Shown one piece after another: positions 56,227-64,000 of a stretch of DNA of 64,000 nucleotides; position 1 is the first letter of the stretch; the number at the start of each line of letters is the position of its first letter. The notes under the pieces are model-generated. The model was not told the origin of the DNA, did not search any database, and saw only the letters and a program-made list of their open reading frames with translations. A program made the position numbers and the translations under genes. The DNA is from Caballeronia sp. LZ062 (GTDB lineage Bacteria > Pseudomonadota > Gammaproteobacteria > Burkholderiales > Burkholderiaceae), in NCBI RefSeq assembly GCF_031450785.1, contig NZ_JARTWB010000002.1, forward strand, positions 558,001 through 622,000, read 5' to 3'.

Positions 56227-58455
56227 ATGACTCAAACCGACGCCCCTGATTCCGCATTCGACCCGAAGAAGACGCTCGCGCAACTGCCGCATCTGCCGGG
56301 CGTGTACCGCTATTACGACGTCGACGGCAACGTGCTCTACGTCGGCAAGGCGCGCAACCTGAAAAAGCGCGTGTCGAGCTATTTCACGAAGACGCTGCAC
56401 TCGCCGCGCATCGCGATGATGGTCACGCGCATCCGCAAGATCGAGACGACGGTGACGCGCTCGGAGGCCGAGGCGCTGCTGCTCGAAAACAATCTGATCA
56501 AGGCGCTTGCGCCGCGCTACAACATCCTGTTTCGCGACGACAAGTCGTATCCGTTTCTCAAGCTCACCGGTCATCAGTTCCCGCGCATGGCCTATTACCG
56601 CGGCGCGGTAGACAAGAAGAATCAGTATTTCGGACCGTTTCCGAGCGCGTGGGCCGTGCGCGAGAGCATCCAGATTCTGCAGCGCGTGTTCCAGTTGCGC
56701 ACGTGCGAGGACTCCGTGTTCAGCAACCGCACGCGTCCGTGTCTCCTGCATCAGATCGGGCGATGCACCGCGCCGTGCACCGGCCTCATCACCGAGGAAG
56801 ACTACGCCCGCGACGTCTCCAACGCGTCGCGATTTCTGCTCGGGCGGCAGGGCGAGGTGATGAAGGAACTCGAGCAGAAAATGCACGCGTTCGCCGCCGA
56901 TCTCAAGTTCGAGCAGGCGGCCGCCGTGCGCAACCAGATGAGCTCGCTCTCGACGGTGCTGCATCAGCAGGCAATCGAAGTGGGCAGCGACAGCGATGTG
57001 GATATCCTTGCGGTCATCGCGCTGGGGGGCAAGGTATGCGTCAATCTGGCGATGGTGCGCGGCGGGCGGCATCTGGGCGACAAGGCGTATTTCCCGGCGC
57101 ATGTCGAGAGCGCGGTGGCGTTCGGCGGTGACGAGGACGATATCGAGGATGGCGAGCCGGGCGAGGTGGCGGAAGGCGAAGTCGCGGCGGATGCGGAAGG
57201 CGACTTGAGCTTGATTATCGACGCCGCAGCCGACGCCGACGCCAACGCCGAAGCCAACGCCGAAGCCAACGCCGAAGCCAACGCCGAAGCCAACGCCGAA
57301 GCCAACGCCGAAGCCAACGCCGAAGCCCTCGCCAACGCCAGCGCCAACGCCGAAGCCACCAGAGAGACAGAATCCAAAGCCGACGACGCCACCCCCGAAC
57401 CGCGTGAAGGCGCGCTGGAATCCGAAGTGCTCGAAGCCTTCATGGCGCAGCATTACATCGGCAATCGCGTGCCGCCGGTGTTGATCGTGACGCATGCGCC
57501 GAGCCGCGAACTCGTCGATTTGCTCATCGAACAGGCGGGGCACAAGGTCGTGCTACTGCGTCAGCCGCAGGGCCAGAAGCGCGTCTGGCTCTCGATGGCC
57601 GAGCAGAACGCGAAGCTCGCGCTCGCACGCCTTCTGTCGGAGCAAGGCTCGCAGCAGGCGCGCACGCGCTCGCTCGCCGAGACGCTCGGGCTCGACATGG
57701 ACGATCTCGCGCTGATGCGCATCGAGTGCTTCGACATCAGTCACACGATGGGCGAAGCGACACAGGCGTCGTGCGTCGTGTATCACCATCACAAGATGCA
57801 GACGGGCGAATATCGCCGCTACAACATCACCGGCATCACGCCCGGCGACGATTACGCCGCGATGCGCCAGGTCCTCACGCGCCGCTACGAGAAGATGGTC
57901 GCGCAGGCGGCCGCCAACGCGAACGAGGAAGCGGCGGCACTGCAACCCGAAGACGCCGCCGATCCCAACGTCACGCCCGACGCCGCGCCCGCGGTCGCGG
58001 CGGGCGGCACGCTGCCGAACATCGTGCTGATCGACGGCGGCAAGGGGCAGGTCGAGGTCGCGCGGCAAGTGTTCTCGGAACTCGGGCTCGATCACGGCAT
58101 GCTCGTCGGCGTCGCGAAGGGCGAGGGGCGCAAGGTCGGACTCGAGACGCTGATTTTCGCGGACGGGCGGCCGGCGCTCGAACTCGGCAAGGAGAGCGCG
58201 GCGCTGATGCTCGTCGCGCAGATTCGCGACGAGGCGCACCGCTTCGCCATCACCGGCATGCGGGCGAAGCGCGCGAAGGCGCGCCAGACGTCGCGGCTCG
58301 AAGAACTGGAAGGCGTCGGCGCGAAACGGCGTCAGCGGCTGCTTTCGCGCTTCGGCGGCTTGCGCGGCGTCCAGGCGGCGAGCGTCGAAGACCTGGCGAG
58401 CGTGGAAGGCATCTCGCTTGCGCTCGCGCAGCAGATCTACCGGCAGTTGCATTGA
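56227..58455 (+). CDS. uvrC: excinuclease ABC subunit C with low-complexity insertions
   Basis: 742 residues against about 610 in Escherichia coli. The GIY-YIG nuclease ([21 protein letters not shown]) and the UvrB-binding helix pair ([15 protein letters not shown]) are normal, as are the C-terminal RNase-H-like nuclease ([26 protein letters not shown]) and the helix-hairpin-helix tail. The extra length is mainly an acidic and Ala/Asn/Glu-rich stretch at about 298-400, which includes a 12-bp repeat, and a second Ala/Asn/Glu/Pro segment near 560-597. Both sit between domains, so function is probably kept. It cuts damaged DNA in nucleotide excision repair. Confidence 0.96.
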   Translation: MTQTDAPDSAFDPKKTLAQLPHLPGVYRYYDVDGNVLYVGKARNLKKRVSSYFTKTLHSPRIAMMVTRIRKIETTVTRSEAEALLLENNLIKALAPRYNILFRDDKSYPFLKLTGHQFPRMAYYRGAVDKKNQYFGPFPSAWAVRESIQILQRVFQLRTCEDSVFSNRTRPCLLHQIGRCTAPCTGLITEEDYARDVSNASRFLLGRQGEVMKELEQKMHAFAADLKFEQAAAVRNQMSSLSTVLHQQAIEVGSDSDVDILAVIALGGKVCVNLAMVRGGRHLGDKAYFPAHVESAVAFGGDEDDIEDGEPGEVAEGEVAADAEGDLSLIIDAAADADANAEANAEANAEANAEANAEANAEANAEALANASANAEATRETESKADDATPEPREGALESEVLEAFMAQHYIGNRVPPVLIVTHAPSRELVDLLIEQAGHKVVLLRQPQGQKRVWLSMAEQNAKLALARLLSEQGSQQARTRSLAETLGLDMDDLALMRIECFDISHTMGEATQASCVVYHHHKMQTGEYRRYNITGITPGDDYAAMRQVLTRRYEKMVAQAAANANEEAAALQPEDAADPNVTPDAAPAVAAGGTLPNIVLIDGGKGQVEVARQVFSELGLDHGMLVGVAKGEGRKVGLETLIFADGRPALELGKESAALMLVAQIRDEAHRFAITGMRAKRAKARQTSRLEELEGVGAKRRQRLLSRFGGLRGVQAASVEDLASVEGISLALAQQIYRQLH
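57241..57324 (+). repeat. uvrC: 12-bp tandem repeat in uvrC (7 perfect copies)
   Basis: Seven exact copies of GCCAACGCCGAA run from 57241 to 57324 and encode the peptide ANAE repeated; degenerate units continue to about 57360. Exact DNA identity indicates recent slippage expansion. Because the unit is four codons long, copy-number change keeps the frame. Confidence 0.95.
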
Positions 58456-58574
58456 AGAGCCCCGCCGCGCGGCCCGCCGCAAGCCGCGCGGGGCCGGGCG
58501 CGCGCCTTGTGAGCATCCGGGCGACGCGGCACAATGGCGGCTCCCTTACATGTCCTTCACTCGCTGAAACGCCC

Positions 58575-59171
58575 ATGCCGTTCAACTTACCGATCTTTCT
58601 GACGTGGCTGCGAATCGTGCTGATTCCGCTCGTCGTGGGCGTGTTCTATCTGCCGGACATGATGTTGAGCCTGGAGCATCGCAACCTGCTCGCGATGATC
58701 ATCTTCGTGCTCGCCGCGCTCACCGATTGGTTCGACGGCTTTCTCGCGCGCAAGCTCAATCAGACGTCAGCGTTCGGCGCGTTTCTCGATCCGGTCGCCG
58801 ACAAGCTCATGGTCACGGCCGCGCTGCTCGTGCTGGTGCAGCTCTCGCGGCTGAACGCGGTCATTGCACTGGTGATCGTCGGACGCGAAATCACGATTTC
58901 GGCGCTGCGCGAATGGATGGCGCAAATCGGCGCATCGAAGAGCGTGGCCGTCAATTCGCTCGGCAAGTTCAAGACCGTCTGCCAGATGGTCGCCATTCCG
59001 ATGCTGCTGTTCTATGGCCCGCTGCGCATCACGGGCACGCATTGGGTCATGGACACGCGCGTGTGGGGCTTATGGCTCATCGACGTCGCGGCGTTCCTCA
59101 CCGTTTGGTCCATGCTCTATTACATGAAACTCGCGTGGCCGCAGATCCGGGAGCGCGGCGGCATGTTGTGA
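58575..59171 (+). CDS. pgsA: CDP-diacylglycerol-glycerol-3-phosphate 3-phosphatidyltransferase
   Basis: 198 residues with four to five membrane segments. The CDP-alcohol phosphatidyltransferase motif D-G-x2-A-R-x8-G-x3-D-x3-D is present as DGFLARKLNQTSAFGAFLDP followed by VADK. It makes phosphatidylglycerol phosphate in the inner membrane. The ATG at 58575 gives the usual MPFNLPIFLTWLRI start. uvrC-pgsA-tRNA order is common in proteobacteria. Confidence 0.96.
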   Translation: MPFNLPIFLTWLRIVLIPLVVGVFYLPDMMLSLEHRNLLAMIIFVLAALTDWFDGFLARKLNQTSAFGAFLDPVADKLMVTAALLVLVQLSRLNAVIALVIVGREITISALREWMAQIGASKSVAVNSLGKFKTVCQMVAIPMLLFYGPLRITGTHWVMDTRVWGLWLIDVAAFLTVWSMLYYMKLAWPQIRERGGML

Positions 59172-59231
59172 GCCGGCGCCGGCCCCATGCAAAAAATTGC
59201 GTCGAATGCGCATAAACCGCAGGCGAGACAG

Positions 59232-59260
59232 TTGACAGGCGGCTTTTCCTTCTACATAAT
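59232..59260 (+). promoter_or_regulatory. sigma70 promoter for the tRNA-Gly/tRNA-Cys group
   Basis: TTGACA (59232-59237) and CATAAT (59255-59260) are 17 bases apart. Transcription would begin near 59267, about 50 bases before the first tRNA-Gly. Confidence 0.8.
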
Positions 59261-59319
59261 CTCGTTTCTCTGATGCGCGACGCAAAGCAGCAAGCGAAGT
59301 GGCCAGGAAAGAAGTCCAT

Positions 59320-59395
59320 GCGGGAGTAGCTCAGTTGGTAGAGCGCAACCTTGCCAAGGTTGAGGTCGCGAGTTCGAGACTCGTCTCCCGCTCCA
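59320..59395 (+). tRNA. tRNA-Gly (GCC), copy 1
   Basis: 76 bases with encoded CCA: GCGGGAGTAGCTCAGTTGG at the 5' end, anticodon loop TTGCCAA, T-loop AGTTCGAGAC and matching CTCCCGC acceptor arm. Confidence 0.96.
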
Positions 59396-59480
59396 GGTTT
59401 AGAAGTTTTCGGTGCAGGCAGCGCATGAGCGAAGCGGTATCGGAAACAGCAGTAGATAGCAAGCAGCAGCGCAGGATTAC

Positions 59481-59556
59481 GCGGGAGTAGCTCAGTTGGT
59501 AGAGCGCAACCTTGCCAAGGTTGAGGTCGCGAGTTCGAGACTCGTCTCCCGCTCCA
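59481..59556 (+). tRNA. tRNA-Gly (GCC), copy 2
   Basis: Identical to the copy at 59320-59395, starting 161 bases later, with encoded CCA. A hairpin with a T-run follows at 59560-59586. Confidence 0.96.
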
Positions 59557-59559
59557 GTC

Positions 59560-59586
59560 AAAGGGGAAGCAACGCTTCCCTTTTTG
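59560..59586 (+). terminator. hairpin with T-run after tRNA-Gly copy 2
   Basis: GGGAAGC (59564-59570) pairs with GCTTCCC (59574-59580), extended by A-T and G-U pairs, and is followed by TTTTTG. It may end part of the tRNA-Gly transcription before tRNA-Cys. Confidence 0.7.
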
Positions 59587-59636
59587 TTTGGTGAGTCAGC
59601 CGGCGTCGTTCAACCGGTACGCACCACACCGCTTTC

Positions 59637-59710
59637 GGCGCGATAGCAAAGCGGTTATGCAGCGGCCTGCAAAGCCGTTTAGACCGGTTCGACTCCGGTT
59701 CGCGCCTCCA
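59637..59710 (+). tRNA. tRNA-Cys (GCA)
   Basis: 74 bases with encoded CCA: GGCGCGATAGCAAAGCGG at the 5' end, anticodon loop CTGCAAA, T-loop GGTTCGACTCC and acceptor CGCGCC. The Gly-Cys tRNA pair downstream of pgsA is a conserved arrangement. A strong terminator follows. Confidence 0.96.
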
Positions 59711-59714
59711 CTTG

Positions 59715-59744
59715 AAAAGCCCTGATCCGTCAGGGCTTTTTCTT
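59715..59744 (+). terminator. intrinsic terminator after tRNA-Cys
   Basis: AAAAGCCCTGA (59715-59725) and TCAGGGCTTTT (59730-59740) with a 4-base loop, continuing into TCTTT. Confidence 0.9.
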
Positions 59745-59825
59745 TATCGGCGCGTCATTCTGCACCGATGCAACCGGCCGCGCGGCATAATCGCAGGACG
59801 CCCGTGCGATCCGATCCCTATTCTC

Positions 59826-60320
59826 ATGACCGACCAACTCTCCGACATTCAATGGCGCTGGAAGCCCTTCGACGACCTGACGCCCGCTGAAGTCTACGAC
59901 ATGCTCGCGGCCCGTAGCGCAGTGTTCGTCGTCGAGCAGAATTGCGTGTATGGCGACATCGACGGGCTCGATACGAACGCGTGGCATCTGCTCGCGTACG
60001 GAAGCGGCGAACAGCGCCCGCGTCTCGCCGGCTATCTGCGCGTGCTGCTGCCGGGCAATCCGGATGCGAGCGAGAAAGACGTGCGCATCGGACGCGTGCT
60101 GACGACCGCCGGGTTTCGCGGCATGAAGCTCGGAAACGCCATGCTCGAACGCGCGCTCAAACATATCCTCGAACAATGGCCGGACGAGCCGATCAGCCTG
60201 CACGCGCAGGCGCACTTGCAGCGGTTCTACGGCGCGTTCGGCTTTGTGCCGTCGTCGGGCGTCCACGACGAGGACGGCATCCCGCACGTATGGATGCGCC
60301 GTCCTGGTTTCGGGTCATGA
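59826..60320 (+). CDS. ElaA-like GNAT acetyltransferase
   Basis: 164 residues. ElaA-type N-terminus: IQWRWKPFDDLTPAEVYDML, RSAVFVVEQNCVYGDIDGLD and WHLLAY. The acetyl-CoA site is RIGRVLTTAGFRGMKLGNAML, and the C-terminal HAQAHLQRFYGAFGFVPSSG is typical. The acceptor substrate is unknown. It is an independent gene between the tRNA group and the convergent CtaG-like gene. Confidence 0.9.
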   Translation: MTDQLSDIQWRWKPFDDLTPAEVYDMLAARSAVFVVEQNCVYGDIDGLDTNAWHLLAYGSGEQRPRLAGYLRVLLPGNPDASEKDVRIGRVLTTAGFRGMKLGNAMLERALKHILEQWPDEPISLHAQAHLQRFYGAFGFVPSSGVHDEDGIPHVWMRRPGFGS

Positions 60321-60325
60321 TCGGC

Positions 60326-61189
60326 TTATGACGCGATCACGCTGACCGGCTTGACGGGCGCCGCGCGCTCCTGACGCAGCCGCGAGCGCGCCGAGAGCCG
60401 TAGCCAGTGGCGCAGCGCGATCAACGCGCCGATCACGCTCATCATCGAGCCGGGAATCCACAGCAGCAAGCCGCCGATCTGCTGGTCGCGCATCGGTGTG
60501 ATCCAGGTGAACGCGCGGCCGCAGATCGAATAGATCGGATACAGCTCGCGCGGCGTGAAGAAAATGAACGCGCCGAGAATGATCTGCGGCGGAATGGCGG
60601 CGATCACGACAAGAATGCGTCGTCCCGGCGCGAGACGCGCGGGCGGCGCGGGCCGCGGGTCCAGCACGAGCCACCAGAAGAGCAGGCCGTCGATCACCAT
60701 GCTCCAGTTCATCACGCGATAAAGTCGGGCGTCGAGCATCGCCTTGAAGTGGATCGGCGACAGCAACCAGAAGTAGATCAGCCCGACGAACAGCAGCACG
60801 GCGACGGCCGGATTGAATACGACATCGAAGAACACACGCGCCGCTCGTGTCTCGGTGAACGGGCGCAGCCACCGTTGCCGCCAGGCGAACGGCACGCCCG
60901 CGCGCAGCGCCGCGCCGGGATACGACAGCGCGATCAAGAACGGCCCGAGGTGATGCAGCACCAGATGCTGCAGCCGATGCATGAAGAACTCGTGCTCGAA
61001 GAAGTAATCGAGCCGCGTATGCAGCGCCACATACAGCGCGCCCAGGCCCAGCCAGAAGGCGAAGTGCCGCGAGATCGACACCCGCGCATGCCGCGCGCCG
61101 CGCACGAACAGAACCGCGGCGACGAGCACGGCGATCACGACCGTCGGCGACGGCTCCCACGGGTCCAGCCAATACAAAAGCGTGCTCAT
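60326..61189 (-). CDS. CtaG-like cytochrome c oxidase assembly membrane protein
   Basis: 287 residues from MSTLLYWLDPWEPSP, with seven or so membrane helices. The caa3-type CtaG family (not the Cox11 protein) is recognised by FFEHEFFMHRLQHLVLHHLGPFL (His-rich, possibly copper-binding), ALSYPG and the late FFTPRELYPIYS segment. Position 2 bases after the SCO gene supports a joint role in copper delivery to cytochrome oxidase. Confidence 0.88.
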   Translation of the reverse strand: MSTLLYWLDPWEPSPTVVIAVLVAAVLFVRGARHARVSISRHFAFWLGLGALYVALHTRLDYFFEHEFFMHRLQHLVLHHLGPFLIALSYPGAALRAGVPFAWRQRWLRPFTETRAARVFFDVVFNPAVAVLLFVGLIYFWLLSPIHFKAMLDARLYRVMNWSMVIDGLLFWWLVLDPRPAPPARLAPGRRILVVIAAIPPQIILGAFIFFTPRELYPIYSICGRAFTWITPMRDQQIGGLLLWIPGSMMSVIGALIALRHWLRLSARSRLRQERAAPVKPVSVIAS

Positions 61190-61191
61190 GG

Positions 61192-61824
61192 TCACGCGTC
61201 CTTCGAATGAATGATGCGGCGCAGATCGGCGGCGATCGCGTCGATGGAATCGCGGTCGGTCGCTAGCAGGCGCGCGTGGCCGTCGCGATCGAAGATATAG
61301 ACGCCTGAGCTGTGCGACACCTCGTAGGCGCCGTTCGGATCGCGCTTTTCCATCTGATACGCGATGCGATACCGCTGCGCGACGGCTTCGATGGCGCGGT
61401 CGCTGCCGGTCAGCCCGACGGCGTGCTTTTCGTCGAACGCGCGCACGTAAGCGCGCAAAAGCGGCGGCGTGTCCCGCGCCGGATCGACGGAGACGAACAA
61501 GACGCGCGCATTGTCCGCGTCCGGTCCGACGCGTTGCAGGACTTGCATCAGACGCGCCATCGTTTCGGGACAGACATCCGGGCAATGCGTGTAGCCAAAG
61601 TAGACGAGCGTCGTGTGACCGTCGAAGGAGCGGCCGGTGACGGGAGCGCCGCTGTCGTCGGTGAGCGAGAAATTCAGATCGGGCAAGTGTCCCGAAACGT
61701 CGGTCAGGTGCCACGGCTCTCCCGGCTGCGAGCACGCGGCCAGCGCCAGAAAAGCAAGCGGAGCGACAAAACGGCGCCAGCGCGCGGCCGGCGTCGGACG
61801 TGAAGCGGGGAACGGAGTGTGCAT
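61192..61824 (-). CDS. SCO family copper-binding lipoprotein
   Basis: 210 residues from MHTPFPASRP. A lipoprotein signal (FLALAAC) anchors it to the inner membrane. The thioredoxin-like fold has the copper-binding C-x3-C in YFGYTHCPDVCPETMA and the partner His in EVSHSSGVYIFD. SCO proteins mature the CuA or CuB centre of cytochrome oxidase. The frame extends further upstream without a convincing start, so the N-terminus is uncertain. The 294 bases to otsB hold no other gene. Confidence 0.9.
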   Translation of the reverse strand: MHTPFPASRPTPAARWRRFVAPLAFLALAACSQPGEPWHLTDVSGHLPDLNFSLTDDSGAPVTGRSFDGHTTLVYFGYTHCPDVCPETMARLMQVLQRVGPDADNARVLFVSVDPARDTPPLLRAYVRAFDEKHAVGLTGSDRAIEAVAQRYRIAYQMEKRDPNGAYEVSHSSGVYIFDRDGHARLLATDRDSIDAIAADLRRIIHSKDA

Positions 61825-62118
61825 CGGAAGGATCGGGCCGCAAGGGGCGGCGGGCTTTGACGGCAGGAACATCTGTCGCAAAATACACGCCTTTGCGGCC
61901 GGAGGTGGCGCATGATCTACTTTGCGGACCATTTTTGAGACGATTTGCCGCACAATCCAGTCGCGCTGAAAGCTCGGTACAAGTCGAACGGAAGGCTCGC
62001 TGAAGGCGCGCGGGAGTTCGACCGGCTTTCCAGGCCGAAAGCTGACGCACGTAAGATGCGCACGATTCCGGGCGCTTGTGTGTGCGCCGTCAAAAGGGAA
62101 ACCATAGGCCAATCATCG

Positions 62119-62871
62119 ATGCAAATTCTTCCCGACTCCCTGTCTCTCACCGAGACCGCCTTCTTCTTCGATTTCGACGGCACGCTCGTCGAACTCGCGT
62201 CCACGCCCGATGGCATCTTCGTGCCGCGTTCGGTGCCGGATATCCTCGCCGCGCTGCGACGCGCGACCAACAACGCTGTCGCGGTCGTATCGGGGCGCGG
62301 TATCGACAATATCGACTCGTTTCTGCAGATTCCGGATCTGCCCGTCGCGGGGATGCACGGCGCCGAGCGCCGCGACGCGAACGGCGACGTCCAGCGCATC
62401 GGCTTCAACGACGCGCGGCTTCTGCGCATGGAGCACGTGCTGGAAGGCGTGGTGAGCGCGAATCCCGGCATGCTGCTCGAAATCAAGGGCGCGGCGCTCG
62501 CGCTGCACTATCGCAACGCGCCGGATCGCGAGCCGGCCGCGCGCGCGGCCGCCGAGCGCCTCGTCGCCGACTATGCCGATGCCTACGTGCTTCAGCCCGG
62601 CAAGATGGTCTACGAGATCAAGCCGAAGGACGTGGACAAGGGCCGCGCGTTGCGCGCCTTCATGGCCGAGCCGCCGTTCACGGGCCGAAAACCTGTCTTT
62701 ATCGGCGACGACCTGACGGACGAGAAAGGCTTCGCGGTCGTCAATGAGTTCGATGGTCTCTCCATCAAAGTCGGCCCGGGCGATACGGTGGCGCGCGCGC
62801 GGATCGAATCCGTCGAGTTGCTGCTCGACTGGCTGCAAGTGATCGCGGGAACGGCGGGGAAGCACGCGTGA
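62119..62871 (+). CDS. otsB: trehalose-6-phosphate phosphatase
   Basis: 250 residues. HAD fold: motif I FFFDFDGTLVELA, motif II Ser in VVSGRGIDNI, motif III Lys in PKDVDKG and motif IV FIGDDLTDEKGF. It removes the phosphate from trehalose 6-phosphate, giving the osmoprotectant trehalose. The ribosome binding site is weak. Its stop overlaps the otsA start (GTGA). Confidence 0.95.
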   Translation: MQILPDSLSLTETAFFFDFDGTLVELASTPDGIFVPRSVPDILAALRRATNNAVAVVSGRGIDNIDSFLQIPDLPVAGMHGAERRDANGDVQRIGFNDARLLRMEHVLEGVVSANPGMLLEIKGAALALHYRNAPDREPAARAAAERLVADYADAYVLQPGKMVYEIKPKDVDKGRALRAFMAEPPFTGRKPVFIGDDLTDEKGFAVVNEFDGLSIKVGPGDTVARARIESVELLLDWLQVIAGTAGKHA

Positions 62872-64000
62872 GCCGTCTGATTATTGTTTCGAACCGGGTC
62901 GCGCCAATTTCCGAGGGCGGTCCGGCGGCGGGCGGCCTGGCGGTCGGCGTGTACGACGCGCTCAAGGAAACCGGCGGCGTATGGTTCGGCTGGAGCGGCG
63001 AAGTGCTGTCCACGCCGCCCGACGCCATCACGCTGGAAGAGCACGGACCGGTGACGTTCGCGACCATCGGCCTCGTGCGGCGCGACTACGACCAGTACTA
63101 CCGCGGTTTCTCGAACGCGACGCTCTGGCCCGCGTTTCACTATCGCCCTGATCTGATCGAGTTCGATCGCCACGAATACGACGGCTATTGCCGCGTGAAT
63201 CACTGGCTCGCCGCGCGGCTCGCGCCGCTGCTCCGGCCCGACGATGTCATCTGGGTTCACGACTATCACCTGATTCCGTTCGCGCAGGCGCTCCGCGCGC
63301 TCGGCGTCGAGAATCGCATCGGCTTCTTCCTGCATATTCCGTTTCCCGCGTCGCAGATTCTGTTGAGCGTGCCGCGTCATCGCGAACTGGTCGAGGCGCT
63401 TTGCGCGTTCGATCTGCTCGGCTTTCAGACAGAGCCGGACGTGCGCGCTTTTTGCGATTACGTCGAGACGGAAGCGGACGGCGCGCTCACGCGGCACGCG
63501 GGCAAGCCTGTCGAGATTCGCGCGTTCGGCCAGACGCTGAAGGCGGCGGCGTATCCCATCGGCGTGTACCCGGACGAAGTGCGCGCGCTGGCGAAAGACG
63601 GCGAGGGCGGGCGCGACGTGCAGATCGTCAAGGAGACGCTGCACCAGCGCAAGCTCGTGATGAGCGTGGACCGGCTGGATTACTCGAAGGGGCTCGTCGA
63701 GCGGTTTCGTGCGTTCGAGCGCCTCTTCGAGCACGATCCCGAGCAGCGCAACAACGTGTCCCTGCTTCAGATCGCGCCGCCGACGCGCACGGATGTCGAA
63801 GCCTACCGCGACATCCGCCAGCAACTCGAAGCGGAATCGGGGCGCATCAACGGGCGGTACGCCGAGTTGGACTGGACGCCGATCCGCTATATCCATCGGC
63901 AGTACGAGCGGCCCGTGCTCGCGGCGCTGTTTCGCGAGGCGCATGTCGGCCTCGTCACGCCGCTGCGCGACGGCATGAACCTCGTCGCGAAGGAGTACGT
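62868..64000 (+). CDS. otsA: trehalose-6-phosphate synthase (partial, 3' end outside window)
   Basis: About 377 codons are present from a GTG overlapping the otsB stop. Family GT20: LIIVSNRVAPISEGGPAAGG near the N-terminus, VWFGWSGE, WVHDYHLIPFAQALR, FFLHIPFPASQIL and VDRLDYSKGLVERF are all clear. It joins glucose from a nucleotide sugar to glucose 6-phosphate. The catalytic residues visible so far are intact; the C-terminal part is beyond the window. Confidence 0.95.
   Translation, partial: MSRLIIVSNRVAPISEGGPAAGGLAVGVYDALKETGGVWFGWSGEVLSTPPDAITLEEHGPVTFATIGLVRRDYDQYYRGFSNATLWPAFHYRPDLIEFDRHEYDGYCRVNHWLAARLAPLLRPDDVIWVHDYHLIPFAQALRALGVENRIGFFLHIPFPASQILLSVPRHRELVEALCAFDLLGFQTEPDVRAFCDYVETEADGALTRHAGKPVEIRAFGQTLKAAAYPIGVYPDEVRALAKDGEGGRDVQIVKETLHQRKLVMSVDRLDYSKGLVERFRAFERLFEHDPEQRNNVSLLQIAPPTRTDVEAYRDIRQQLEAESGRINGRYAELDWTPIRYIHRQYERPVLAALFREAHVGLVTPLRDGMNLVAKEY

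Noticed and set aside
57241..57360. Possible CRISPR-like repeats
   Set aside because: Unit is 12 bases with no spacers and lies in frame inside uvrC.

Overview
This 64 kb window is chromosomal DNA from a beta-proteobacterium of the Burkholderiaceae, most like Burkholderia, Paraburkholderia or Caballeronia. The pointers are high GC content, the cluster yceD-rpmF-plsX-fabHDG-acpP-fabF-rpoE-rseA-rseB-mucD-lepA-lepB-rnc-era-recO-pdxJ-acpS-nagZ, EF-P with Arg32 beside the rhamnosyltransferase EarP, an LpxO-type hydroxylase, and RNase III and UvrC with long low-complexity extensions. Genus is inferred from gene order and protein sequence, not from a search. Genes are tightly packed. I see no prophage, insertion sequence, CRISPR array or rRNA operon.

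Layout. 1-7.3 kb: a truncated S4 RNA-binding gene, two small Lys/Ala-rich exported proteins, a UvrD-type helicase whose promoter carries a LexA-like box, an uncharacterised protein, azlCD with an AraC regulator, and creA preceded by a 24-codon micro-ORF and a hairpin. 7.3-12.7 kb: a GntR/FadR-type regulator divergent from lutABC with a palindromic operator, lpxO, two tRNA-Asn genes and fdxA. 12.9-18.8 kb: pncB, a stand-alone LUD-domain gene, an ion antiporter, a 2-hydroxyacid dehydrogenase and rmuC. 18.8-22.8 kb: a minus-strand group moaA-mobA-moeA, a small membrane protein and an acetyltransferase. 23-30.3 kb: rne and the divergent group rluC, HAD phosphatase, Rieske protein and S49 peptidase.

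30.3-51.8 kb is the core block. A methyltransferase and maf point left. To the right run yceD-rpmF, fatty-acid synthesis genes, a YgfX-like gene, the sigma-E envelope-stress operon (rpoE-rseA-rseB-mucD-glutaredoxin), then lepA-lepB-rnc-era-recO-pdxJ-acpS-nagZ. 51.9-64 kb: a degenerate NtrC-type regulator, a BON lipoprotein, efp and earP, uvrC with a 12-bp tandem repeat, pgsA, tRNA-Gly x2 and tRNA-Cys, an ElaA-like acetyltransferase, CtaG-like and SCO genes, and otsB-otsA (otsA runs off the end).

Most of the window is housekeeping. The least explained items are the micro-ORF/hairpin/creA arrangement, the NtrC-family protein that has lost its GAFTGA loop and Walker-B glutamate, the helicase with a LexA-like box over its promoter, the stand-alone LUD gene, the long rne leader and the uncharacterised gene at 3531-4295. 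I found no clear multi-gene system that looks entirely new.
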